Origin: Acidobacteriota bacterium
Lineage (GTDB): Bacteria; Actinomycetota; Acidimicrobiia; Acidimicrobiales; Microtrichaceae
Assembly (NCBI GenBank): GCA_003577145.1
Contig: QEUP01000034.1
Location: forward strand, 1 to 49,096
Direction: 5' to 3'
Length of the DNA: 49,096 nt
Positions 33,234 to 41,061 of the stretch are shown here, piece after piece; position 1 is the first letter of the stretch, and every line of letters begins with the position of its first letter. Under the pieces are notes generated by a model that saw only the letters and a list, made by a program, of their open reading frames with translations, ran no database searches and was not told the DNA's origin. The translations under genes and the position numbers were made by a program.

Positions 33234-33656
33234 CTACACCTCATGGGGGCGATTCCGGCGCCGGCCGGCGTGCTGGCGTTGACGCCGCTTCTCGAGGCGG
33301 GAAACGAACTCTTCGGATTCGGCCTGGAGGCGCAGGAAGCTCTCGAGCCGGGAGGCCTCGAGTGAGCCGGCTTCGACAGCTCCGACCACCGCGCAGGCGG
33401 GCTCGTGGTCGAGGGAGCAGTCCGCGAAGCGGCACTCGCCGGCCAGAGCGGCGATCTCGGCAAACGCCCGGCTCCGCCCTTGCTCGCTCAACCACAGTCC
33501 CACGGCCCGCAAACCTGGGGTGTCGATGAGCACACCGCCGCCGGGCACCAGGAACAGCTCCCGGGTGGTGGTCGTGTGCCGGCCCTTCGAGTCGCCGGGG
33601 CGCAGGGGAACCCCGGGCCTATCGATGCTCTCGGCGGGGAACTGTGGTCGGCTCAC
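33234..33656 (-). pseudogene. rsgA: rsgA remnant (ribosome small-subunit GTPase, 5'-truncated)
   Basis: This frame matches only the C-terminal half of RsgA, the circularly permuted GTPase that matures the 30S subunit. GDSKGRHTTTTRELFLVPGG, LIDTPGLRAVGLW (G3) and the zinc-finger helix region CRFADCSLDHEPACAV are clear. The N-terminal OB domain, NKxD and the P-loop GxxGKS are missing: the frame enters at a region of no similarity just before KGRHTTT. The zinc site is also altered: the expected C-x-H is C-S-L, with His displaced two positions. It is probably a broken copy; a functional rsgA is expected elsewhere. It lies between the low-GC patch and the ccm operon. Confidence 0.7.
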
Positions 33657-33738
33657 TGGCCCACAAGATAGGTGTGACCTCCGTCCGGCCGGCTGCCTGG
33701 CCTGCAAAACCGGGGGAAAGTAGCCTCGTAGGGTTGCC

Positions 33739-34413
33739 ATGGAGCTAGTAGTCCACCTCCGCTCCACGGTCTCGCTCCTCGGCCGTTTCCCGGCACTGGC
33801 CGGAGTCGATCTTGACGTCGCCAGAGGTGAGATCGTCCTCTGCAAGGGTCCCAACGGGGCCGGCAAGACCACGTTGTTGCGGACCTGCGCGGGGCTGGTG
33901 CCGGTCGCGTCCGGCGAGGCCGTCGTGCTCGGCCACGACCTGACAACGGATCGCAGCGCGCTCCGCCCGCGGGTCGGGCTGCTGGGGCACTCGACGTTCC
34001 TCTACGACGACCTCACCGTCAGCGACAACGTCCAGTTCTGGGCCCGGGCCGCGCGGGCGACGGTGGCCGACGCCCAAGCCGCGCTCGATCGACTCGCCGT
34101 ACCGGAGCGGCTGCGCCATGTTCCCGTCAACCGGCTCTCGGCTGGACAGCGCCGCCGGACCTCCTTCGCCGCCATGCTCGCCCGGCGCCCCGAGCTGTGG
34201 CTGCTCGACGAGCCTCACGCCGGTCTCGACCAGTCCGGCCGTGACCTGGTCGACGGGCTCATGCGCCAGGCGGCGGCGGCCGGCGCGACGGTTCTCTTCG
34301 CCTCCCACGAGCTCGAGCGGGCCGGCAGCGTGGCCAGCCGCGAGGTGACCATCGCCGGCGGTGTCGTGCAGCACGACACCGCACACCAGCGGGAGGTGTC
34401 AGGTGTTTCGTGA
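33739..34413 (+). CDS. ccmA: Heme exporter ABC ATPase CcmA
   Basis: A 224-residue ABC ATPase of the CcmAB(CD) complex that drives release of holo-CcmE in System I cytochrome c maturation. Walker A is KGPNGAGKTTLLRT (about residue 36), signature RLSAGQRRR, Walker B ELWLLDEPHAGLD, and the switch His is in FASHELE. First gene of the ccm operon; ccmB begins inside its last codons (overlap 11 bases). Upstream promoter-like sequence includes a TAGCCT box about 14 bases before the start. Confidence 0.93.
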   Translation: MELVVHLRSTVSLLGRFPALAGVDLDVARGEIVLCKGPNGAGKTTLLRTCAGLVPVASGEAVVLGHDLTTDRSALRPRVGLLGHSTFLYDDLTVSDNVQFWARAARATVADAQAALDRLAVPERLRHVPVNRLSAGQRRRTSFAAMLARRPELWLLDEPHAGLDQSGRDLVDGLMRQAAAAGATVLFASHELERAGSVASREVTIAGGVVQHDTAHQREVSGVS

Positions 34414-35071
34414 CGCGGCTCTCGTCTTCGGCAAGGACCTGCGGCTCGAGCTGCGCTCACGGGTCGGTCTCAACCAGGTGGTTCCCTTCGCGGTGCTCGT
34501 GCTCGTGCTGTTCGCGTTCGCTCTCGATCCGGACTCGGGGGTGCTCACCAGGGCAACCGCCGGGCTGTTCTGGGTGGCGGTGCTGCTCGCCGCCCTCCTC
34601 GCGGTGCAGCGGGCCTTCTCGGTCGAGACCAGCGACGGGGTCGCCGACGCGCTGCGGCTGTCAGGGTTGGAGCCCGCAGGGATCTTCCTCGGGAAGGTCG
34701 GCTCGCTCGCAGTCCAGCTCATCGCTCTGGAGGTCGTCCTCGGCGCGGGCGTGGTGCTGTTCTACGGAGCCGACCCGACCGGCGTGGGCCTGCTGGTCGT
34801 CACCGCCCTGGTAGCCACGCTGGGACTGGCGGCCGCCGGCGCGGTCTACGGTGCGATAGCGGCAGGCCTGAGGGTGCGCGACACGCTGCTGCCGCTGCTG
34901 CTCCTGCCCGCGGTGGCACCCGTGTTGATCGGCGCGACACAGGCATTCGAAGCCGCGCTGGACGGTGTTCCCGGCGACGGCTGGCCGTGGGCGGCATTGC
35001 TCGGCATCTTCGCGTTGTTGTACCTGGCGTTCGGGGTCTTGATGTTCGGCCCCCTTCTGGAGGAAGCATGA
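34403..35071 (+). CDS. ccmB: Heme exporter membrane subunit CcmB
   Basis: A 222-residue protein with about six membrane segments, the usual CcmB length. Starts VFRDAALVFGKDLRLELRSR at a GTG (34403), with GGAGG six bases upstream, overlapping ccmA by 11 bases. Hydrophobic blocks include VVPFAVLVLVLFAFAL, AGLFWVAVLLAALLAVQRAF and VTALVATLGLAAAGAVYGAI. The conserved QRAFSVE and DGVADALRLSGLEP region is seen. It works with CcmA and CcmC to load and release heme on CcmE. Confidence 0.92.
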   Translation: MFRDAALVFGKDLRLELRSRVGLNQVVPFAVLVLVLFAFALDPDSGVLTRATAGLFWVAVLLAALLAVQRAFSVETSDGVADALRLSGLEPAGIFLGKVGSLAVQLIALEVVLGAGVVLFYGADPTGVGLLVVTALVATLGLAAAGAVYGAIAAGLRVRDTLLPLLLLPAVAPVLIGATQAFEAALDGVPGDGWPWAALLGIFALLYLAFGVLMFGPLLEEA

Positions 35072-35883
35072 CCGAGTCCCGTCATCCGGCCGAGGGCCGC
35101 AACCGGCCCGGCCCCGCCGGGACCTCCTCTGCGGGCACCAAGGTGCTCGGTCTGGTCACCATCGCCGGCCTGGTGACCCTGGTGCTGTTCGCCTTCGTCT
35201 TCAGCCCCGCCGACACCGACCTGGGCGAGACGGTGCGCATCATGTACGTTCATGTCCCCTCAGCCATCGTCACCTACTTGGCCTTCGCGCTCACCGCCGT
35301 CGGCAGCGCCGTCTACTTGAAGAACCGCTCCGAGTTCTGGGACCTGCTCGCCTGGTCCTCCGCTGAGATCGGGGTGCTGTTCTGCGGCCTGATGCTGGTC
35401 ACGGGCATGCTGTGGGGTAGGCCGACCTGGGGCACCTACTGGGTCTGGGATGCCCGCCTCACCTCGACAGCGGTCATGTTCCTGCTCTACGTCGGCTACC
35501 TGGCGCTGCGGCGGGTCCCCGGTGAGGGCGAGGTGGTGGCCAGGCGAGCCGCGGTCGTCGGGCTCGGCGCGGTGCTCATCGTGCCCATCGTGCACAAGTC
35601 CGTCGACTGGTGGCGCAGCCTCCACCAGGAGGCGACGACGCTGGGCCAACTCGATCCCGAGATCGACGGCCTCCAGTACTTCACGCTCTTCCTCGGCATG
35701 GCGGCGTTCGGGTGCCTCTTCGTGTGGCTGGTGATGCACCGGTTCCGGGTCGCCTACCTCGCCCGCCAGGTCGAGAGCAGCGGCCTGCAAGCCGCCATCG
35801 CCGAGCGGCGGGCCGAGGCGGTAGGCGACGGCTCTGCTGCCGAGAGCCGGCAAACCAGCACCTCCGAAGGGGTCTCGCCATGA
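35068..35883 (+). CDS. ccmC: Heme-handling protein CcmC
   Basis: A 271-residue six-TM protein that attaches heme to CcmE. The tryptophan-rich heme-binding loop is WGRPTWGTYWVWDARLTST. The axial histidines are in IMYVHVPSAIVTYLA and IVHKSVDWWRSLHQ. Its ATG overlaps the ccmB stop (ATGA at 35068). The first 25 residues are a charged, Pro-rich N-terminal addition. The 3' end overlaps ccmD by ATGA. Confidence 0.95.
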   Translation: MTESRHPAEGRNRPGPAGTSSAGTKVLGLVTIAGLVTLVLFAFVFSPADTDLGETVRIMYVHVPSAIVTYLAFALTAVGSAVYLKNRSEFWDLLAWSSAEIGVLFCGLMLVTGMLWGRPTWGTYWVWDARLTSTAVMFLLYVGYLALRRVPGEGEVVARRAAVVGLGAVLIVPIVHKSVDWWRSLHQEATTLGQLDPEIDGLQYFTLFLGMAAFGCLFVWLVMHRFRVAYLARQVESSGLQAAIAERRAEAVGDGSAAESRQTSTSEGVSP

Positions 35884-36014
35884 ACGAGTGGCCGTACATC
35901 ATCGGTGCGTGGGCTGCGGTGAGCGCAGCACTGGTCGCCTACGTCGCCTGGATCCTCGTCCGCGGTCGCCAGCTCAGCCGCCAGGTCCCGCCGGAGGAAC
36001 GCAGATGGATGTGA
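35880..36014 (+). CDS. ccmD: CcmD-like small membrane protein
   Basis: A 44-residue protein with one TM helix (YIIGAWAAVSAALVAYVAWI) followed by a basic tail (RGRQLSRQV), the CcmD layout. CcmD helps release CcmE from CcmABC. ATG overlaps the ccmC stop and its end overlaps ccmE by 10 bases. Too short for similarity alone; operon position supports the call. Confidence 0.85.
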   Translation: MNEWPYIIGAWAAVSAALVAYVAWILVRGRQLSRQVPPEERRWM

Positions 36015-36547
36015 CCCCCCGCCAGGTAGCCACCGACAAGCCCCGCACCCGCAGGCGGGTCTGGGTCTACGTGGCGGTCGTCGTCATCGTCGCCGCGCTG
36101 GCGTTCGTGCTGTTCAACGGTCTGCGCAGCGCGACGCTCTTCTTCCTCAACGTCGACGAGGCGGTCGAACAGCGAGACGACCTCGGCGACGACCGCATCC
36201 GCATGCAGGGCAACGTGGTTGCCGACAGCGTGCTCGAGACCGCCGATGGCGTCAGCTTCGAGGTCACCTACAACGACGTCGATGCAGCGGTCGTCCACCA
36301 GGGCGACCCGCCCCAGCTGTTCCAACCCGGCATCCCGGTGGTGCTGGAAGGCCAATGGGACGGCGAGGTGTTCCGCAGCGATCGGATCCTCATCAAGCAC
36401 GACGCCGAGTACGAAGCCGACAACCCCGAGCGCATCGCCGAGGCCAACGAGGATGCCGGCGAGGAGCAGACCGACACAGGGGTGCACAGCGACCCCGATG
36501 CCTTCGACCCCGAGTCGGCTGACACCGAACCCGCTGGCGAGCGCTGA
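36005..36547 (+). CDS. ccmE: Heme chaperone CcmE
   Basis: A 180-residue periplasmic-facing chaperone with one N-terminal TM (VWVYVAVVVIVAALAFVLF) and an OB-fold domain (RIRMQGNVVADSVLET, VVVLEGQWDGEVFRSDRI). The heme-linking His is in LIKHDAEYEADNPE, with Tyr four residues later (HxxxY). So this is the classical His type, not the Cys variant. The C-terminal 40 residues are acidic and disordered. Confidence 0.93.
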   Translation: MDVTPRQVATDKPRTRRRVWVYVAVVVIVAALAFVLFNGLRSATLFFLNVDEAVEQRDDLGDDRIRMQGNVVADSVLETADGVSFEVTYNDVDAAVVHQGDPPQLFQPGIPVVLEGQWDGEVFRSDRILIKHDAEYEADNPERIAEANEDAGEEQTDTGVHSDPDAFDPESADTEPAGER

Positions 36548-36556
36548 GGTGACGGC

Positions 36557-38596
36557 GTGAACATTGCCATCGGAACCGCAGGGGTGGTTCTCGGGCTGTC
36601 GGCCTCGCTGCTGGGGGTCCTCGTCGTCACCGCCGGGCTGGTCACCAAGAACCCCAGGCTGATCCGCCTCAGCCGCCCCTACGCGATCGTGGCCCTCGTC
36701 GGCGCGCTGGTGACGTTCGTGGCGATGGAGAGGGCGCTCATCACCCGCGACTTCACCGTCTTGTACGTCGCCGAGAACGGGTCGACCCGTACGCCGGCGA
36801 TCTTCAACTTCGCCACGCTGTGGGCTGCACTCGAGGGGTCGATAATCCTCTGGGCGCTGATCCTGACCGGCTACGTCGTCGCCGTCTCACAGAAGTTCCG
36901 CAAGCGCCTCGAGGATCCGCTCGTGGGCTGGGCCATGGTCGCCATGTTCGTCGTGGCGCTGTTCTTCTTCTTCTTGATGATCGGCCCCGCCGACCCGTTC
37001 CAGTCGTTCAACCCGCCGGAGGGATACGACGGTCCCGGCCCGAACCCCCTGCTGCAGAACCACGTGCTCATGGCGTTCCATCCCCCCATGCTGTACCTCG
37101 GCTATGTCGGGTTCACCGTCCCGTTCGCCTTCGCCATCGGCGCGCTGGTCACCGGCCGGGTCGGTGAGGGCTGGCTGGTGTCGACCCGTCGCTGGACGCT
37201 GTTCGCCTGGGGGTTCCTGACCGCCGGCATCGTCCTCGGCGCGTGGTGGAGCTACGAGGTGCTCGGTTGGGGCGGCTACTGGGCCTGGGACCCCGTGGAG
37301 AACGCCTCGTTCCTGCCGTGGCTCACCGGGACCGCGTTCATCCACTCGGTGATCGTCCAGCAACGGCGAGGGATGTTGCGCGTCTGGAACATCTCGCTGC
37401 TGTGCGCCACCTTCAGCCTCACCATCCTGGGTACCTTCCTCACCCGGTCGGGTGTCCTCGACTCGGTCCACGCCTTCACCGATTCGACCATCGGCCCGAC
37501 GATCCTCGCGTTCTTCGGCCTGATCGTGCTGGTGTCGGTCGGCCTCATCGGCTGGCGAGGCGACCAGCTGCGCTCACCCGGCCGGATGGACTCCGTTGCC
37601 TCGCGGGAAGGGGCTTTCCTGGCGAACAACCTGCTCTTTGCCGCCTTCGCCTTCGTCGTGCTGCTGGGGACGGTCTTCCCGCTGGTGGTCGAGGCGGTCC
37701 GCGGCGACCGCATAACGGTGGGCGTCCCCTACTTCAACCGGATGACCATGCCGATCGGCTTCCTGTTGCTGTCGTTGATGGCGGTCGCGCCGGTCCTTCC
37801 CTGGCGCAAGGCCGGTGGCGAGTTGCTCCGTCACCGGCTCTACTGGCCGGCCTGGTCCGGCGTGGGCATCCTCGTCGTCGCGGTCGCGCTGGGCGCCCGC
37901 GGCCTGGCGCCGCTGGTCGCGTTCACGCTCGCCGGGTTCGCAGGCGGGACAGCCGTGAGGCAGCTGGCGCTGGCGCTGCGTCGGCAGGGCTGGCGCGGCC
38001 TGGTCGGCCGGGCGAACGGCGGGATGGTCGTTCACCTCGGCGTGGTGGTCATCGCCTTGGCCTTCGCCGCGAGCTCGAGCTACATCCGCCAGGCCGAGTT
38101 CGACATGGAGCCGGGTGAGACCGTGACCCTGGCAGGTCACACCGTCACCTACCTGGAGACCGAGCTGGTCGAGCACCCGGAGCGGACCGAGGTGAAGGCG
38201 CTCATCGAAGTCGACGGCTCCAGGGTCCACACCCCGTCGCTCAGTCGGTACCGGTTCGGTGAGCAGGTGATCGGTACCCCGTCGGTAAGGGTCTCCCCGG
38301 TCGACGACGTGTACCTGGCGCTGCTACGGATACCCGAGGAGGGTGACGACTCGATCGGGCTCAGGGTGATCGTCCAGCCGTTGATCATGTGGCTGTGGGT
38401 GGGCGGCATGGTAATGGTCGTGGGCACCGTCCTGGCCGCGTTGCCGTCCCGGCGGCCGGACAAGGACCACGTGTCGGGCCCTGCCGAACCGGTACGGGGC
38501 GCCCGCAGCGATCTTGCCGCCGGTAACGGCAGCGAGACGGCCGGGCCGGCGATCGTCGAGGTCGGCGCCGAAAAACCGACGGAGCCGGCCCGATGA
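36557..38596 (+). CDS. ccmF: Cytochrome c heme lyase CcmF
   Basis: A 679-residue polytopic membrane protein with about 15 TM segments that receives heme from CcmE and attaches it to apocytochrome c. The heme-handling loop is WGGYWAWDPVENASFLPWL (about residue 235). Conserved histidines occur in MAFHPPMLYLGY and GTAFIHSVIVQ. The C-terminal tail (after about residue 620) is a soluble extension. GTG start at 36557 with GAGGTGA upstream; the stop overlaps ccmG. Length is close to the family's typical 640-680. Confidence 0.94.
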   Translation: MNIAIGTAGVVLGLSASLLGVLVVTAGLVTKNPRLIRLSRPYAIVALVGALVTFVAMERALITRDFTVLYVAENGSTRTPAIFNFATLWAALEGSIILWALILTGYVVAVSQKFRKRLEDPLVGWAMVAMFVVALFFFFLMIGPADPFQSFNPPEGYDGPGPNPLLQNHVLMAFHPPMLYLGYVGFTVPFAFAIGALVTGRVGEGWLVSTRRWTLFAWGFLTAGIVLGAWWSYEVLGWGGYWAWDPVENASFLPWLTGTAFIHSVIVQQRRGMLRVWNISLLCATFSLTILGTFLTRSGVLDSVHAFTDSTIGPTILAFFGLIVLVSVGLIGWRGDQLRSPGRMDSVASREGAFLANNLLFAAFAFVVLLGTVFPLVVEAVRGDRITVGVPYFNRMTMPIGFLLLSLMAVAPVLPWRKAGGELLRHRLYWPAWSGVGILVVAVALGARGLAPLVAFTLAGFAGGTAVRQLALALRRQGWRGLVGRANGGMVVHLGVVVIALAFAASSSYIRQAEFDMEPGETVTLAGHTVTYLETELVEHPERTEVKALIEVDGSRVHTPSLSRYRFGEQVIGTPSVRVSPVDDVYLALLRIPEEGDDSIGLRVIVQPLIMWLWVGGMVMVVGTVLAALPSRRPDKDHVSGPAEPVRGARSDLAAGNGSETAGPAIVEVGAEKPTEPAR

Positions 38597-39201
38597 CCGT
38601 CGACGACGAGGCCGCCCCCCGAACTGCGGGCGAAGGGGCTTCGTCCACCGGCAAGGAGCCCGGCCGGCGCCGGCACACCGCGGCCTACTGGGCCGTCGGT
38701 GTCGGAGCGGTGGCCGCACTGCTGCTGGTGCTCCTCGCCACCAGACCGTCCGGCGAGGACCGTGAGGCCGAGAGCACCCTGATCGGCCAACCCGCACCTG
38801 CGATCACCGGGACGACCATGACCGGAGAGCAGTTCGACCTCGCCGACCTCGAAGGCCGATGGGTCGTGGTGAACTTCTTCGCGTCGTGGTGCGTGCCGTG
38901 CCGGGTCGAACACCCCGAGCTGGTGGCCTTCAGCGAGGCGCACTCCGCGACCGGTGACGCCTCCGTCCTCAGCGTGGCCTTCGACGACACACCCGAGGCG
39001 GTGGCCGCGTTCTTCGAGGAGAACGGCGGCGACTGGCCGGTCGTGACCGAGGATCTCGGCAACGTGGTGCTCGACTACGGCGTCCTCGGTGTGCCCGAGT
39101 CCTTCCTCGTGTCACCCGACGGCGAGATCGTGGAGAGGATCATCGGCGGTGTCACGAGGGAAGGGTTGGACCAGTTGATCGCCGAGGCCGAGGGCTCGTG
39201 A
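38593..39201 (+). CDS. ccmG: Thiol-disulfide oxidoreductase CcmG/ResA-like
   Basis: A 202-residue membrane-anchored thioredoxin: TM about residues 31-51 (AAYWAVGVGAVAALLLVLLA), then a Trx fold with active site FFASWCVPCRVEHPEL and cis-Pro loop GVLGVPESFLV. It reduces the apocytochrome CXXCH motif before heme ligation. ATG overlaps the ccmF stop by four bases; GTGA overlap leads into ccmH. Confidence 0.93.
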   Translation: MTVDDEAAPRTAGEGASSTGKEPGRRRHTAAYWAVGVGAVAALLLVLLATRPSGEDREAESTLIGQPAPAITGTTMTGEQFDLADLEGRWVVVNFFASWCVPCRVEHPELVAFSEAHSATGDASVLSVAFDDTPEAVAAFFEENGGDWPVVTEDLGNVVLDYGVLGVPESFLVSPDGEIVERIIGGVTREGLDQLIAEAEGS

Positions 39202-39683
39202 AGGGGCGCGGATCCCGGGTGAGGCTGCTCGGCTGGGGAGCCATGGCGCTGGTGCTGGTGGGCGCCCTCCTCGTCGGGACCCTCACCGATGGTCCGGAAC
39301 GCAGCACAGAGGATCGGGTGTACCACCTCGCGTCGAGCATGAAGTGCCCCCAATGCGTCAGCCAGACGGTGGCCGGTTCGGAGGCGTCGATCGCGGTGCA
39401 GATGCGAGAGGAGATACGGGCCCAGGTCGACGAGGGCAGGAGCGACGAGGAGATCCGCGACTACTTCGTGAGCCGTTACGGCGAGACGGTCCTGCTTGCG
39501 CCGCCGACGAGCGGGATCAGCCTGTTCGTGTGGGCCCTCCCGGCTCTCGGCGTCGCCGTGGCCCTCGGCGCGGTCCTGTTGGTGATCCGGGGCAGGCGAC
39601 GGGCAGCAGGGGCGGGGCTGAGCGAACGAGACCGGGCCATCGTCGACGAGGCCCTCGCCCGTCGCAGCTCGGGACAGCCATGA
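39198..39683 (+). CDS. ccmH: Cytochrome c maturation protein CcmH
   Basis: A 161-residue thiol-redox protein. It has an N-terminal TM, then the three-helix CcmH domain with the active CxxC in SSMKCPQCVSQTVAGS, the helix EASIAVQMREEIRAQV and RDYFVSRYGETVLLAPP. A second TM (about 107-127) precedes a short charged tail. GTG overlaps the ccmG stop (GTGA) and the stop overlaps ccmI (ATGA). It presents reduced apocytochrome c to CcmF. Confidence 0.92.
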   Translation: MKGRGSRVRLLGWGAMALVLVGALLVGTLTDGPERSTEDRVYHLASSMKCPQCVSQTVAGSEASIAVQMREEIRAQVDEGRSDEEIRDYFVSRYGETVLLAPPTSGISLFVWALPALGVAVALGAVLLVIRGRRRAAGAGLSERDRAIVDEALARRSSGQP

Positions 39684-40831
39684 CCACGACCCGCGGCTCT
39701 GCTTCGGATCGCCTGGCAGGTCTCGAGGAGGAGAGAGACCACCTCCTCCGCTCGATCGAGGACCTGGACGCAGAGTTCGCTGCTGGCGATCTCGACGAGG
39801 CCGACTACCGGCAGATCCGCGACGACTACACGGCGCGCGCCGCGACCGTCCTGCGGGCGATCGACGAGACCGAGCGGTCCCGGGTCGAGGAGATCGCCGT
39901 CGAAGGTACCGCCAGGCGCTCACCCCGAGGCCTGGTCGTCACCATCGCGGTCATCGTGATCTTCGTGGCCATCGCGGCGGTCCTTGTCCTCCGGGCGAGC
40001 AGCGACCGGGAGGCGGGCGAGGAGGCGGCGGTCTCTACCGGCGACACGACCACCGACGCGCTCGTCGAGTGCCGGGACCTGGCCATGAGCAGACCCGAGG
40101 ATGCCATCGCCTGCTACGACGAGATCCTTACCGAGGAGCCCGACGACGTCGCCGCGCTCACCTACAAGGGGTGGGCCCAGATCCAGGCGGGCGACGTGGA
40201 GGCCGGGCTCGCCCTGATCGACGAGGCGGTGGCCCTCGACGGTTCCTACCCGGATGCCCACGTGTTCCGTGCGATCGTGTTGGCCCAGCGGGGCGAGTTC
40301 GAAGCCGCCCAGTCCGAGCTCGACGCCTTCTACGCTCTCGATCCACCACCCGAGACCCAGGCCGTCGTCGAGCAGGAGGGCCTCGCCTACACGATCGCGG
40401 TGGGTCTGCTGCCGGAGAACCTCCGTGACTGCTGGACGGCGTCGGAGGAGCTGGTGAACAGCGGCCAGTCACCCCTCCCGGGAATCCAGTGCCTCGACGC
40501 GGTCATCGCCGCCGAGCCCGCCGACTACGACGCGCTGCTGATGAGGGGCTGGCTGTTGATGCTCACGGTCAACGAGGAGATCGCCCCCGAGGACCGCGAG
40601 GTCATCTACGACAGCGCGGCTGAGTACTTCGACCGGGCCGCCGCCGCCGACCCCGATCGACCGGAGGCACACCTGCTGAAGGCGACCCTGCTCGATCTGA
40701 GGGGCGAACCCGAGTCGGCGAAGGCCGAGTTGGATGAGGCCCTGGAGCTGGGCGAACCCTCGGCGCTGTACGCCTCCGCCTTCCCGGTTCACGATCTACA
40801 GGTCAGCATCGAGGCCCAACTCCAGGACTAG
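39680..40831 (+). CDS. ccmI: CcmI-like TPR protein
   Basis: A 383-residue protein. The first 70 residues are charged and helical (GSASDRLAGLEEERDHLLRS, DEADYRQIRDDYTARAATVL), matching the N-terminal part of CcmI-type proteins. A TM segment follows (about 78-98, VVTIAVIVIFVAIAAVLVLR), and then TPR-like helices (ECRDLAMSRPEDAIACYDEI, DAHVFRAIVLAQRGEFEAAQ). Such proteins chaperone apocytochrome c to the lyase. ATG overlaps the ccmH stop. The C-terminal TPR array is only moderately similar to known CcmI, so the name rests on operon position. Confidence 0.85.
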   Translation: MTTTRGSASDRLAGLEEERDHLLRSIEDLDAEFAAGDLDEADYRQIRDDYTARAATVLRAIDETERSRVEEIAVEGTARRSPRGLVVTIAVIVIFVAIAAVLVLRASSDREAGEEAAVSTGDTTTDALVECRDLAMSRPEDAIACYDEILTEEPDDVAALTYKGWAQIQAGDVEAGLALIDEAVALDGSYPDAHVFRAIVLAQRGEFEAAQSELDAFYALDPPPETQAVVEQEGLAYTIAVGLLPENLRDCWTASEELVNSGQSPLPGIQCLDAVIAAEPADYDALLMRGWLLMLTVNEEIAPEDREVIYDSAAEYFDRAAAADPDRPEAHLLKATLLDLRGEPESAKAELDEALELGEPSALYASAFPVHDLQVSIEAQLQD

Positions 40832-40835
40832 CGAG

Positions 40836-41029
40836 CCACCCCTCCCGGTTCTTGGCAGCGTTTTCAGCGCATGGAGGGGGTATTGCTGCCAAGAAGCGGT
40901 TGGGCTGCCACCCCTCCCGGTTCTTGGCAGCGTTGCTGCCAAGAAGCGGTTGGGCTGCCACCCCTCCCGGTTCTTGGCAGCGTTTTCAGCGCATGGAGGG
41001 GGTATTGCTGCCAAGAAGCGGTTGGGCTG
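40836..41029. repeat. Array of three hairpin repeats (72-50-72 bp) after ccmI
   Basis: Three tandem units (40836-40907, 40908-40957, 40958-41029), each CCACCCCTCCCGG, TTCTTGGCAGC, loop, GCTGCCAAGAA, GCGGTTGGGCTG. Units 1 and 3 have a 25-base loop and are identical; unit 2 has a 3-base loop because of a 22-base deletion. The 11-bp arms are perfect. A diverged single copy occurs inverted at 23366-23420. The first hairpin could serve as the ccm operon terminator. A long open frame that runs through the array is not coding: the atuA start is at 41062. Confidence 0.9.
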
Positions 41030-41061
41030 CGACGAGCCGGCCGATCGGCAAAGATGAGGGC

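Noticed and set aside
40836-41029. CRISPR-like array
   Set aside because: Units are large palindromes without variable spacers; only three copies; no cas genes.
40852-41061. N-terminal extension of the AtuA gene through the repeat array
   Set aside because: The extension is encoded by hairpin repeats and the family N-terminus begins at the ATG at 41062.
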